Source: Allacma fusca
Taxonomy: Eukaryota; Arthropoda; Collembola; Symphypleona; Sminthuridae
DNA: 64,000 bases
Assembly (NCBI GenBank): GCA_947179485.1
Contig: OX359250.1
Span: 28,902,654 to 28,966,653 of the forward strand
Direction of reading: 5' to 3'
Positions 38,501 through 49,925 of the stretch are shown in pieces (the first letter of the stretch is position 1; each line of letters starts with the position of its first letter). The notes below the pieces were generated by a model. That model saw only the letters and a list, made by a program, of their open reading frames with translations. It did no database searches and had not been told where the DNA came from. Made by a program: the position numbers and the translations under genes.

Positions 38501-39259
38501 TGGCACAGTCGGGGCAATTGAGGTATTAAATCATACTTTTGAGTATTTGATTTTTAAATATGTTTCAAGAGAATCCAGAGTGATTAACTTGTGGAGACTG
38601 CGTAGGATCATTGACGTTTAATATACTTGAAATGGTCATTAATCTTTTTGAAATAACTTGATAAAATTACAGACCTCCTCCCTCCTCTGCGTACACACAA
38701 CAACCCCCACCGGGTCTTAGAATTCCTAATCCCAACGCCCTGCAAGCATTCCAGCAATTCAGCAAACGCACGGGTGAAGTAGGGACTCCGTCATACAGGC
38801 TGCCTCCTTCCCACCAATTACCCAGTCTGCCTTCTATGGCTCGTGAAAGAGATCGAATTTTCTTGGGTGGAAGTTCTCCATATGCGTCTTACGGAATACT
38901 GCCACCTCAGGGTCAAGGACAACAGCATGCAGCTTTATTTGCACCTCCCTTTGAATACAGGTTATATATTACAGGATTCTGTCATTTACGTTGTTGATGA
39001 TTCTCATTCAGAGTAAGGCTTGTGACTTGACGGTTTTGATTTTTGATGCAGGGCCCCTGATACCTTTAAAGAAGAGTTGCTGGAACGAGCCGGAGGACAA
39101 CCGCCACCATCCGCATCTTCAACCTCAGCAGCAGTCCCTGTTGTTCCCGTTACTGTAAGTGGTCCTAAAGAAGAGGGGAATTCGGGGTCACAAGGAGATG
39201 GTGAGTTTGGTGGTTTAGTCTCCTATTTTAGCAGCCAGCACTCCAATGATGAAGACTAG
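26535..39259 (+). CDS. RSF1: RSF1, remodelling and spacing factor 1 (giant form)
   Basis: Histone-binding partner of ISWI/SNF2H in the RSF chromatin-spacing complex, nuclear. Fourteen coding exons join in frame: 26535-26682, 26822-27097, 27177-34780, 34874-35279, 35356-35531, 35712-36113, 36202-36541, 36638-36853, 36946-37202, 37312-37442, 37546-38313, 38400-38522, 38673-38960 and 39052-39259. The predicted protein is 3780 residues against about 1440 in human. Seen: N-terminal ISWI-partner domain with [13 protein letters not shown] and the WHIM-like [15 protein letters not shown] (1-170); a huge low-complexity exon (142-2676) with two tandem arrays; an AT-hook [11 protein letters not shown] near 2583; acidic and basic runs; a Cys4-His-Cys3 PHD finger at about 2820-2868 ([20 protein letters not shown]...WFCPPCQ); then [10 protein letters not shown] and RRRLNDLD as in human RSF1; and a Pro-rich end. 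Polyadenylation signal at 39820-39825. The identity is sure; the full single-exon reading of exon 3 needs transcript data. Confidence 0.95.
29591..30094 (+). repeat. coding tandem array 1 in RSF1: 24 heptads
   Basis: Exactly 24 in-frame 21-bp units encode heptads. The first nine are of the PSKSDDQ / HSKSDDR type; the other fifteen are of the [28 protein letters not shown] and SLKSGNQ types. Lys-Ser is kept in nearly all units. The two halves have different DNA versions and so expanded separately. Residues about 946-1114. The serines fit acidophilic kinase sites, which is an inference. Confidence 0.95.
32305..34095 (+). repeat. coding tandem array 2 in RSF1: PESES-type repeats
   Basis: About 600 codons of degenerate repeat. 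The centre has 27-bp units encoding QQDPESESI-like nonapeptides alternating with KRHPESKSI. It is flanked by looser VKQEPES / IKSEPES / VKHDSES units. A 108-bp higher-order unit (four nonapeptides) is present twice in tandem at 33206-33313 and 33314-33421 with one base difference, so this part was duplicated recently. Residues about 1850-2448. Confidence 0.93.
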
Positions 39260-40844
39260 GCTAACACAGAAATGGAAAGTAAACCCATACAAAATCCTGT
39301 GTACATATATTCTCCTGTAGGTTTAATTGTATCGGAAATTTTGTGTAAAATTAACTGTCAAAATGGGAAAACGGTCCGCCGTTGGTATCCTTCTTGTTAG
39401 GAAGTACTTATATATTAAAATATAGAGGTTATAGATTTTATAACTCTTGTTGAATCTGGCTATGGTGTATATGTATTTGTTTTTTATTATTGGAAGCGGG
39501 TGTAAGTAGGGATCCTCACAAATGCCTGCAGCGATTGTATTATTTTTTCAGCTCTATTATACTATATAGCAATGTTATTAGTTATAAGGTTTTTTTAAAC
39601 AATATGATTTGTGTGATTCTACTGAAATTTAGCATATGAAACCCCTAGTCGACATTGTTGCTGTTGTATAAAGAGATGTTTTCCAAATTAATTTGATCTA
39701 TTATTGCATACAATATACATGCTTGTACTTTGTTGCAATTGAGGTGACTATTTGCAATATTAATTTATTATTACTCAGCACTGAAATTATTTTGGAACAC
39801 ACATGTATTTTGTAGTACTAATAAAAATACCGTTTACATTATTGTCATTCAAATTACAGAAGGTATTTTAAGTTACAAGCATTACAAGTGTCGTTCTTTT
39901 TAGTCGCCTTAATTAAAGGTCAGGGTGGATGTCCTTAAGTTATCTCTCCGAAAACAATTCAAAAGTACCGATGAAAATTAAAACATTGGAGATTCTATTT
40001 GATTTATATCTAGCGCTAGTTTCTAGTTTCTATTTGTAAAATTGTACTGACCTGTAATATGTTTGGTAACTTTACCAGTGTCATCAGTCATTGATTGCCT
40101 ATTAGCATACTACAGATTAGGTGAGACATACTTGCCTACATCAAAAACTAGCTGTTTTATCTAAAAGTTATGAAGTTACTTGTTTTCACGCACAGGTGAA
40201 ATGAGACTTACATTTTAATTTTTATGAATTCCCGAGCATTTTATGGGACACCGGTACAAACAAAATCCTGAAAGTTCTGTGGGTGAGTAGAACCATGACA
40301 CAATTGTACTGCAATCACTAAATGTAAAATGTACCGGGTTTCCCTTTTGCAGCATTTATATTTTTACTACTTATTAATATTAAATTAAAAGGCAGCAGAA
40401 CAACTGAGGTTACAACGAAGCGGCAGAGATAACTATGATGATAATGAAAAAGTTTTGATGGATGTACATTATACTTCTGAAGTTTATCGTTTAGCTAGCA
40501 TAATTATTAACTTCTATAAGGTGGCAGCAAACCATATAACAGTTATATTAAGGAACGAATAACAATATGAAAAAAGTTACTGCATTATATTAATTTATAT
40601 CGAATAAAGTTTTGATATTGAAAATAAATCATAAACTTGTGCAGAGAGATGCAACACTAAAAAATTTATTGCAATTACTTGTAAATGTTGTATGCACGTA
40701 CACTCACAACAACAGCTGAACCCACATACATTTTTACAAATAAAGGATTTTTATAAACAATTTATTTTTAACAGAAATTATGTATTATTCAGTTTATATA
40801 TGCAAAGCAAGGTATAAATTACGATTTGAATATGGACCACTTAA
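39260..40844. other. convergent 3' UTRs of RSF1 and PSMD1
   Basis: AT-rich non-coding DNA between two convergent stop codons. The RSF1 polyadenylation signal is at 39820-39825, and the minus-strand signal for PSMD1 is the TTTATT at 40761-40766. Nothing is recognised between them. Confidence 0.6.
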
Positions 40845-43800
40845 TTAGTCGTCTGCTTCATTATACTCAAAAGGCTCAGGTGGTGATGGTTCATCTTCTT
40901 CATCATTCGCTTGAGGTCCGCACGCTGAAATAATTAAATTATTTACCACTTGACTACTCATCCGTTAATGCATAAAACCTTTACTATGTATATATTGCCA
41001 AGTACCATCTGCTACCTGTCAAGCTGTTTTAACTTGAACAGCATAATCCAAGTACAGGAAATTAATTATTAATAGTAGATGTAAATAATTACCCGCAACG
41101 GGAGCTACAATTTCTACTGCTGCGTCAGGAGTTGAGTCAGTGAGTATAATAATTCCTCCACTTTGAACTTCTTTAATTGGTTTCCAACGCTTGTCATTAA
41201 GTTCCATAAAACGAAGCTATGGTAATAAAAATTGTAGGTTAGACTTCATACACTAAAATACTCCTACATCAAACTTCATGTATGTACGTATTAGGTAATA
41301 AACTTGTGCATGATCCCTTTAAAAATGACTCCATTGTTTTATTACCTGTTGCTTCATGACTCTGGCAGGATTTGCAAGAACTTCAAAATTGGGTTCTTCC
41401 TTCTTAACCTCCTTTTCTTTGACTTTCTCTTCTTCAGCAGCTTTCTCTTTCTCCTTTTCCTTTTCTTCGTCCACTTCCATAGCTTCGCCTTTCTCTGCAG
41501 CAACTGCTTTAGCTTTCTCGGCTTCACGCCGTTTGGCTTTCGCTGTTACTGATAAAACTACTGTAGCTACACGCTCTTTCTCTTCTTTCTTGGCGGTTTC
41601 AATTGGAGGAGGGTAAGCAAACATGGAGGGCTTAACGTTCGACTTGAAGTTAACTACTGGCATCTGTGTTAAGTGATCATACATATTTCATTAGCAACTT
41701 TTTAAAAAACGTATATAGATCCGAATATATGCGATAACAATACTATATACATCATGTTTCTTTAATTTACCTGAAGTTGTTTATTGACGGCAATTACAGA
41801 GGTTGGTGCGAATGACAGACCAAGGCAAAGTGACATTGGAAACCAATACCAATAATGGGTGAAGAGAAGTGCGCCGACACAGCCTAAAAGCCAGACATGA
41901 CCCGTTCTTGAACTCAAGGAAACAGTTACGTTTCTTCCCCCAGCATCAATGATTCCTTGGGCTAAGATAGCTCCAAACTTTGCCATTACGTCGTCATGCT
42001 TATCATTAAGTACTTTAGTATACAGAGCCCGAAAATCTTTGACCTTTGGGCAAATCACTTCTGTTTGTTGGATCAGAATCATAGCTGATGCAAGTAGTGC
42101 TCCCTGACGTACATAATTCACTGAGTCTTGTGTAAGTGGTTCGATGAGTGCTATGGCTTCTTTACTTCCAGTTCCTGAACATGCGATACCCAGAGCCATT
42201 GCTGCTCCATAACGTACGTGTGGATTGTAGCTTTCAGCTAGGAGAGACACAACACTTGGGCATTGCTCTGGGGTCCGGAAAAGAAGGAACCCCAGGCCAA
42301 TCACAGCAGCCCTTCTTACGTCATCATTCACATCACTCACGGCAACTTTCAATAATGTTTGAATGGCAGAATTGGAAGCTGTTCCACAATAGGCCATTGC
42401 AACAGAAAGGACTCCAGCACGACGGAGCAGAGCATCCTATTTATACCAATCACCGATATATTCTAGATATTTCCCAAAATCTTGATCTCCATTACAAATT
42501 ACTATACAAATGGTTGTGAATGAATACCTTGTCCGCCAACAAAGACTTAATGAGATCGTCAGCTAATTCCAATCGCCCAAATACAAGCAGTGATATACCC
42601 AATGCAAGTCCACGAAGAATTTTTTCGTGTTGAGTTTCACGTGCATACGACACCATGTCTTCAATAGCGGTAGAATCCATGGAGCCTAGCATTACTAATC
42701 CCAGAGAAATACCAGCAGCTTCACCGGTAATTGCATCATCCTGCAAAATAATAAAATATATAGTCCCCAATTTTTTGAACATGCTTTTTATTATTATTTA
42801 TAATAACATACCTGGAATAAGTTACTCTTCAATAGGTCATACAAATCCTTCCTCGCACTTCCCAGGGCAGCCAAACCAAGACCCAAACAACCACCGTGAC
42901 GAATCATTTCATTTGTAGCATCCTGGAATAGCAAACCATGCACATTAGATTCAATATTACAAGTTGAAAAATCAATGGATTACATCAATAGCACAGCTAA
43001 ATCTTGCTATAGGGGATGGCCACACAACGTGTGTTAAAAACAACTGATTGACTTGCCTGTCGTAGTCCCATATGTACAATACTTAGGAACATTAAATATG
43101 ATGGATAATTTTTAAAGAGGAAAAAATTCAGCGATTACATAAATAAATATTGAGATTTGACTAATAACTTACTCTTAGTTGTTGGTGAAGATAGTCAATG
43201 ATAGCAGATCCATGGTTGGCATGGATCAATCCTAAAGCATACAAAGCACCTCCCTCAGAATAGCCTGCTGAGTTCACTCCCGCTTCCCTTGGAAGATAGG
43301 ACTGCATTAAATTTAAAGCTTCTTTCTCATGTCCACGATGAATCACACCCAAACTTGCTGTTGCCGTAAACTTTGCCCAGTTCGTTGCTCGTGCTAACCA
43401 ATCCAAGTTCTCCCGCAGGAACTGATCCGATGTAGTACCAGCGTGCATAAAAGAATTGGCAATAACGGTTCCTGTGTGACAAATGGATACGCGCACAGAA
43501 TCCTTCGTCTGCTTCAAGATAGCCATATCAGTTTTGTTTGATCTAACCAAGAATTGTAACTGGAGGGCGATGGACGTCTACAATCCGTACAAAACATTAC
43601 AGATTTAATATATAACGACAAGGAGAATATTAAAATAGTATTAACCAAACAGAATGCTGACCTCTCCACTCAAAATTTGAATGAGTTGCTCCCAATGGCG
43701 TTTAGCTTCTTCTGTCACAGGTTTCACCTCCTGAGGAGCTACTTCAGTTCCCTCAGTTTCTTCTACTTCCATTGCTACATCAGCAGACCCTGAGGGTTTG

Positions 43801-45113
43801 TTGGGTTCAGCAGTGACAGAAGCGGGCAGAAATGCTTTTTGGGTTTTCTTTAATTCATTTAGGACCCTAGTAAGGAAATTCTGGGTAGCTGATTCGTACA
43901 GGTCGAAGGCAATCTGGTATGCCATCAATTGATTTTCGTGACTATCTCGAGATAGACGCTCTAGTAGTTTAGCTGCTTCCAGTGCATCGTCCAAAAATAT
44001 GAGACACTGGCACCTATCAAACACACCAATGTACTTTCAAGGGAAAAATATCGTAACTTACAAATGATTATTAAATTATTATTTTTTAGCAGACTTAATA
44101 TTTTCAAACTTACATATTTACGTAATCGGGATGCGGCAATCCACGATACAGACCAACAAGCGAACGCAATATTTGATCCCGAAAGCTTCTCTGATTTATG
44201 AGTGTCATTGCCACACGGAAAGCGTACGCCAACATCTCTGTTACATTATCACTCAGCATTATGGAGCTCTCAAACCTATGAATATAAAAAATACATACCG
44301 TTCATCGGCATTACAGCAATAATTATTATCAGATAGGCTGCATTATGAGCAAGGAAATACTAAAAATACATACATGTCCATTCTGCGTGTTTCTAGTGCG
44401 ATTCCCAAAGCTTGCTTGAACTGTTTATCTCCAAAACATTGTTCAAACATCTGCTCAACAATTTTCTCAAGTCTCGAATCAATTTTTACCTCTTTTCCAT
44501 CCGGCAGAGCCGTTCTGGCGTGAATATAATGATCCAGACATTTGGCTACGGAAAAAATTAATTAAAATATTTACAATTAAGCCGAAGTACAAAATTTCAA
44601 AAACATCGAATAAAAATTCTTATAAACTTCATAATATACCCAATGTAGTCTCGACGTATTCATTTCTCTGACTCAGATTGAAAAGAGAGCCAGCCCCCAG
44701 AGCAAACTGTAAAGAATCCTCGAATGCCCCCAAATGATAATAAACTTTACTGGCAACTAGTGCAGCTAACTGGCGCTGCGGGAGAGGAAAGCTTTCGTCC
44801 TCATGAAGAATTTCGCTGAAAATTTGACATACATAAAATTATATACACAATGAACGACAACTTTCGATCTTGTATAATATATGATTCACACTTACATTTT
44901 CAAAATTGAATCCGCAATCTCAGGCCAAAATTCGTTCACAATCTGATCAAGCTTTGAAAGTGCGAAGGCTTTTACTTGTGGTTGGGGTTCATCGAGGAGG
45001 GATATTATCCCAGCTGAAATACGGATAAAACGGGATGTACGGTACTCTTCAATGTTGCCAACAGTAATAGTTACATTGTACTGCCCATACCTTCCGAGGA
45101 GTGTGAGTGACAT
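40845..45113 (-). CDS. PSMD1: PSMD1 / Rpn2, 26S proteasome regulatory subunit
   Basis: Largest scaffold subunit of the proteasome lid/base, binding Rpn10, Rpn13 and Rpn1 through its PC-repeat toroid. Coding pieces on the minus strand: (45113 or 45013)-44896, 44815-44640, 44545-44374, 44275-44114, 44013-43662, 43577-43173, 42922-42812, 42740-42528, 42436-41771, 41663-41346, 41216-41093 and 40924-40845. From AGIISLLDE onward there are 965 residues (human 953). Seen: N-terminal helical region ([20 protein letters not shown]), PC repeats ([61 protein letters not shown]), [15 protein letters not shown], a charged K/E linker, and a C-terminal [12 protein letters not shown] like human PPEPFEYIDD. 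The start is uncertain: the frame stays open to an ATG at 45113, but a good acceptor (TATTTCAG ending at 45014) matches the intron position I expect after the human MITSA segment, and no matching first exon was found. Confidence 0.95.
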
Positions 45114-45193
45114 TGTGGATAAATGTGATGAATGCAACTGATAATAAAACATAGCAGAAGGCGATTGTGACAAACTGTTGCTATAAATAATAC

Positions 45194-45203
45194 ATGACAA
45201 TGC
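45194..45203 (+). promoter_or_regulatory. ARE/CncC-type site ATGACAATGC
   Basis: Matches RTGACnnnGC, the antioxidant-response core bound by Cnc/Nrf with small Maf. It lies just upstream of the PSMD1 coding start. Proteasome genes are known Nrf1/CncC targets in animals. The single match is weak evidence. Confidence 0.35.
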
Positions 45204-45305
45204 CTAAACATGAAAATATGATTTCCTCAGAACTGAAACTGTTCAGTATTTTGGGATTGATGAAATTTAAAAATACCAACCCAAAGTTTACCGGCTGGCT
45301 ATTTC

Positions 45306-45314
45306 TGACAATGC
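45306..45314 (+). promoter_or_regulatory. second ARE-like core TGACAATGC
   Basis: Same nine bases as at 45195-45203, about 110 bases away, between CHCHD4 and PSMD1. The preceding base is C, so it lacks the purine of the extended consensus. Confidence 0.3.
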
Positions 45315-45533
45315 AGAGGATGCGATTCTAGTAAAACTCATATCTAAGGAGTAAATGGATCTTTTGAGTAGGAACAGAAAAGAGGCACGAGATTTTTTAG
45401 CATCCAGTATATTTCAACTTTTTAACATATTCTCTACACAAAAGACAAAATAGAAATTGTTTTCGCATACAGTAGCGAAGAAGGCTGGCTAACGGATTAA
45501 AACTACTTCTTTCTCTACAGAAGACTAGAAAAA

Positions 45534-46310
45534 CTACATGACTGCTGGCGTAGCTGGAGAAGGGATACTATTTATAGATGATTGTTTTTCGTTTTTCGAC
45601 GACTCTTTCCCTTTCTGTTTTTCACTTGATGGATTATTTTTCTCCTCCGGTTGTTGCTCAGAATTTTTGCTGCTATCATCATCTTCGTTTATGATTTTCA
45701 TTTCATCTTCATCAAACTGAATAGGATCTGGATCTCCAGGTTCCGCATCCTCATCATCATCACCTTTACTGTTAAATAACTGGGGGTACTTGGAGAAGCA
45801 AACGTGCATTTCACGGAATTGAGGAAAACAATCGGAACCTTTTGGATCTTCTTGGCTGTTTCCAACAATACAATTCAAAACATTCTCACAATGTTCAAGA
45901 AGCAGCAGCTTATGAAAGGAGTAGTTCCAGTCATAAAGAAATTCTGAGGAGCTAAAAAATTGCTAAGGGTTTGGATGATAGTATTTATAAAAGACTAACC
46001 TATAATGAAAGCAGGAGAAGGCCTGTCTGAACTCTGTGCCGCAAGGCCCATGAGCTGCACCACCTAAACAAGGACAATCCCAATTGATATCCCCATTGGG
46101 CAGAATCGGACCAACTGTTTTGGGGTCGTAATTATTTGGATCAAAGTCAGTGACTTCATCTTCGGCCTCTTGGGCTTTGTCTCCTTGTTGGTCAACTTTA
46201 ACAATTTTCGTTGTTTCACTCTGTTCCTTATTCAAATCGAATGGATTTCTGAGTGCGATTGATGAGGAACTCTCGATACTTGGTTCTTCCTTAGTTAACT
46301 GCCCTCCCAT
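45534..46310 (-). CDS. CHCHD4: CHCHD4 / MIA40 oxidoreductase of mitochondrial IMS import
   Basis: Introduces disulfides into small Cys-motif proteins entering the intermembrane space, and is re-oxidised by ALR/Erv1. Two minus-strand exons, 46310-46000 and 45855-45534, give 210 residues (human 142). Seen: redox CPC motif at 79-81 in [10 protein letters not shown], then the twin CX9C pair C90-C100 and C113-C123 (with KGSDC as in human), and a long acidic, Lys/Ser-rich tail. The N-terminal 75 residues are longer than in vertebrates and begin MGGQLTK, which fits an N-myristoylation signal. PSMD1 follows in the same orientation, with about 420 bases between the stop and the PSMD1 ATG. Confidence 0.94.
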
Positions 46311-47560
46311 TGTCAGACTTTGTTATACCAACTTGGTTTGATGAAAATGAAAGGAACGATCTATGCTGCACGCACCACAAATACAAACAGAATTGTGGAT
46401 GAACTTACAACACAACTACACTCCACAAAAATGTCATTGTAATCGTAAAAGAATACTCATGCAATCTCAGTTTCCTACAAATTACCAGCCTTCTGTCCCT
46501 GTCCCTACCCACTACAATAACACTGCAGGATTTCCCTGCCTTCCTACTTCCTAATTACCTAAACATTTTTCCACGTGGAAATACCCTCTAAAAGGCATTC
46601 CTCACATCATGTCCCTACCCTACAAAAATTATATGAATCACTGAAAAACATTCTCAACACCTCCCTACCACGTACAATTCAAGGGAAAAAACTCCCCGAA
46701 TTAAATACAATTCCCCTACTACTCCATCCGAGATGACACAATCCCAAATCGGCAGTAACCCCTACGAAGTACCTCGCGGAACAAACCCTCCGTCGGTCGT
46801 AAGGATATTGAAGATCCCTCGACACGACCTCCACACTCATCACATCATCCACAATCCAGTCACCTCGCTCTCCTAACCTTCCACAATACAATCAACACAC
46901 CACCAAAATCTCCTTTAACTCTACAACCATCCCCTCTATCCCAACCACTACAAATTTTCAGCAATGTCATTCCAACTTACCGGCTGACGTCAGATACGAT
47001 GTCATAATAAAAACAAAATCCTCTCAGCAGCACAGCACTGAAATTCAAAAAAAAAAAAAATCAACCATAATAATTCCACCCTTCAAAATTCCCCCATAAC
47101 AATCCCAATCCCCCCAAACCATCAAATCCCTACAAATCATCTCTTCCCACATATTCAAAAATAAAGAACGTGAATTCACTCTCAAACCATCAATCCCTAC
47201 TGGAATTTGCTTACACTAAAAAAAAAAAACTATTTCCATCCCACATTAATACAAAAAATCACAACCCACCTATATCTTCTGGACAATTCCAAAAACGTTT
47301 CTCCTCCACACAAATTCAATGTCAACTGCGACTCTACTACGGACAACTCTTGACGGACGTCTGGCTCAAATCCGTAACTCTCGGACTTCTCAACTATTGT
47401 GAACGGACAGAAAAATGTGAATTTGAAACTTGAAATAATTTCAAATTACAGAAGACAATTTTAGGAATAAAATTTAATATAATATTGTAATTGTTACAAT
47501 TTGACTACTGTTTAAAGTTGAGCTCTCCTCCCTCGTACCGATATAGTAGCTTCTCGTGGA
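46311..47560. other. CHCHD4 upstream region, C/A-rich on +
   Basis: No coding region. The plus strand is strikingly poor in G and rich in C/A (many CCCTACC and CAACC words), so the minus strand is G/T-rich, as expected for a 5' UTR intron of a minus-strand gene. A plausible UTR acceptor is near 46319. An A13-like run is at about 47048. Confidence 0.45.
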
Positions 47561-48180
47561 CTTCACAAACACACACTTCTTATTTCTGTTGAGATCTTCT
47601 CACTGACTCGGAGCTTTACTTAGTGGGAGCGATGATGATGATGAGAGCTAGTGGGGAAATAAATGCTGAGAGAGAATGACACTGCAAATCTACAGGCTCT
47701 GTAAATGTACCGGGTGAACCATGGATGAACTCTAAGCTTATGAGCGCCCTCAGTCTTCCCTCAAACCAACTACGATCGCCGGCAAAGTGAGCACTGACTA
47801 TGTGAGCAAAACTGAACAGAGAGAGAAATTCTCTCCAAAAACTTTCAAGCTTCCAATTTAACACATAGCAGAGGACTGCACGACGACGGTCGGGACGGGA
47901 GTACATCCATCCAGCCAGCCAGCCTTTGTCAGCATATGTACATACAAGGTTGGAGCATCTACACATCTATAAGAGCAGCCTTCCATATGTATCCATACAT
48001 ACGGCCTATGCCGAAATATACACACTACACGGCTAAAGCAGCCTCTACATGTTTCAGATTTTCCGCTATTATACGCAAGCGTGTGGGGCAACGTACTCCC
48101 CCAAATCCTGCTTCACATACAACTCCAATGTGTTCAGTGTAGGAAGGGGTTCTTCAACAGGGGATCGTGTACAGCTTCAT
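47560..48180. promoter_or_regulatory. possible divergent promoter region
   Basis: Skew switches here: C/A-rich to the left, G/T-rich to the right (48.2-48.9 kb) on the plus strand. GC content is also higher than in the flanks. This is the pattern left by two start sites pointing away from each other, here CHCHD4 leftward and an unidentified gene rightward. No TATA box or initiator was pinned down. Confidence 0.35.
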
Positions 48181-48370
48181 GTTATTCTCTGACAAAGTGA
48201 AAGTCGAAGTAGGGTTCGCACTGGCTGGGATGTCATTCCCCAAAATTATTCAGGATTTAACTCAAGGTTGTAGTGGAGCTGGCGTAATATACATTTTTTA
48301 ATGGTCCATATGCTTCTAGAATTCTAATATTAGATGGAACTGAACTTGGGGAAGCTATTGGAGGAAGGCG

Positions 48371-48371
48371 T

Positions 48372-48400
<29 letters not shown>
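48371..48400. repeat. (ATTT)n microsatellite
   Basis: About seven tandem TATT units within a G/T-rich non-coding stretch. Confidence 0.85.
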
Positions 48401-48402
<2 letters not shown>

Positions 48403-49474
48403 GTTTGTAAATTAGTTCTAATAGATGTTTAATATTTAGGTGTGGGAGGGGGAGGGGCTTTTGTAGGGGGATTTATAATTATATGTAGGGAATTTATTTA
48501 TATTTTCAAAATTCCGCTTTAGAAGTGGAAGTGAATGTGGGGGGCTTCAGGAATAGAATTGATATGGGTTATTTATTTTGTATATTTCAAAGTCATGGGG
48601 TTCTTGAAAATTTGACTGATTGTAGAATTATTTTGGGGTAATTTATTTTTGTTTTCTAAATTAGTTGGGATATACTTGGAACTGTAGCTGGTTGTGATAA
48701 TGGTTGGGGTGGGTAGATGTGAGGAGAATAGCAATTAAAGTATTTTAGCGACATTTACAGTATTTCGGTCTTGGCAGGATTTGAGTATAATCATTTACAG
48801 TATATTTTATTGTATTTGTCGTGTGTTGATTTTTAATTATTTAAAATACTTTAGTATTAGAATTGACAATGGGGAAGGACAGTCTCATTGAGGATAAACT
48901 GATACATAGGTTATTAGCTATTATTGGGACTTATTTTTATTATGATGTATGATTTATTTCCTTTGAAACCAGTCAGCTCTTTTCTGAACACTGAATATTA
49001 TTTATAATTTAGGGTCAGTCATGAGTTATAATTTAAGGACAATTTATTTGACTTCCTCAAATATCCAACTGTCCGTTCATAATGTCTATCTCAGTCTGGG
49101 GTTGAACATGAGCACTAATAAATCACATAGAGACTAATGTTTTTCATTTCGACGGATAAAAAGCAACCCTTTCGTTTTCTTGCATATTTTAAATTCCCTG
49201 AGTATTTTAGTATTAATAGAAGGGGAAAGTAACATCAAAAATTAAGGAGTAGTAACATTATTAGACAGCCGACAGTCCAATGTACAGCCACAGCCCAATC
49301 TACTGAATGCCCCTAATATTATAGATTCTAAATTTTAGAATTTCATCATTCCTCTCTCATTTTTCTTGAGCGTATATAAATAAGCCAAATATCCATAGGA
49401 CTACCCCAAGCACTTAACAAGCCTGATATTTCCCATCCAACTCACTTCAAAGAAAATTCATTCTTTATGTCTAA

Positions 49475-49482
49475 CTCTAAAT
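49475..49482. repeat. target-site duplication CTCTAAAT (left)
   Basis: Perfect 8-bp direct repeat with 49918-49925; this length is the hallmark of hAT insertion. Confidence 0.85.
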
Positions 49483-49917
49483 TAGGGATGCCAATGGTCT
49501 GGTCCGGACCATTAATAATGGTCCGTTATTGGTCTGGTCCGGTCTGGTCTAACACTTGGACCAGACCAGATACAATTGGTCCAGCTTCAGGACCAGACCA
49601 GACCAGACCACAGGACCATGGTCCCAAAAGTACGCAAAATAAAAATTTATGAGTTAACGAAATCCTGTGGAACAAATTAAAAATGTCATTTCTGAGGATA
49701 AAAAAAATTTGACTGGATAAAATGTGATTATTCAATTGCTCTGAATGGTTTTCTGGACCATGGTCCGGACCATGGTCTTTGGTCTGGTCTGGTCCGAATG
49801 ACTGGATCAGACCACTGGTCTGGTCGGAAAAACTGGACCAGACCAATGGTCTGGTCTGTGCTTTGGACCAGACCAGTTTCATAAAATCTGGATCAGACCA
49901 GACCATTGGCATCACTA
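49483..49917. mobile_element. hAT-type MITE packed with GGTCTGGTC repeats
   Basis: A 435-bp non-autonomous element bordered by a perfect 8-bp duplication (CTCTAAAT). The left end reads TAGGGATGCCAATGGTCTGG and the reverse complement of the right end reads TAGTGATGCCAATGGTCTGG, a 22-bp or longer inverted repeat with one mismatch. Around an AT-rich centre (about 49630-49740), both arms carry about a dozen copies of GGTCTGGTC or its complement GACCAGACC, plus GGACCATGGTCC palindromes. No transposase is encoded; frames crossing it are artefacts of the repeats. The intact duplication suggests fairly recent insertion. Confidence 0.9.
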
Positions 49918-49925
49918 CTCTAAAT
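49918..49925. repeat. target-site duplication CTCTAAAT (right)
   Basis: Right copy of the 8-bp duplication that bounds the hAT MITE. Confidence 0.85.

Noticed and set aside
41304-41616. Plus-strand Ser/Phe- and Leu/Phe-rich frames
   Set aside because: Antisense of the Lys/Glu-rich linker exon of PSMD1.
47616-48091. Overlapping minus-strand frames of 77-116 codons near the skew switch
   Set aside because: No family resemblance; likely chance frames in a GC-richer promoter region.
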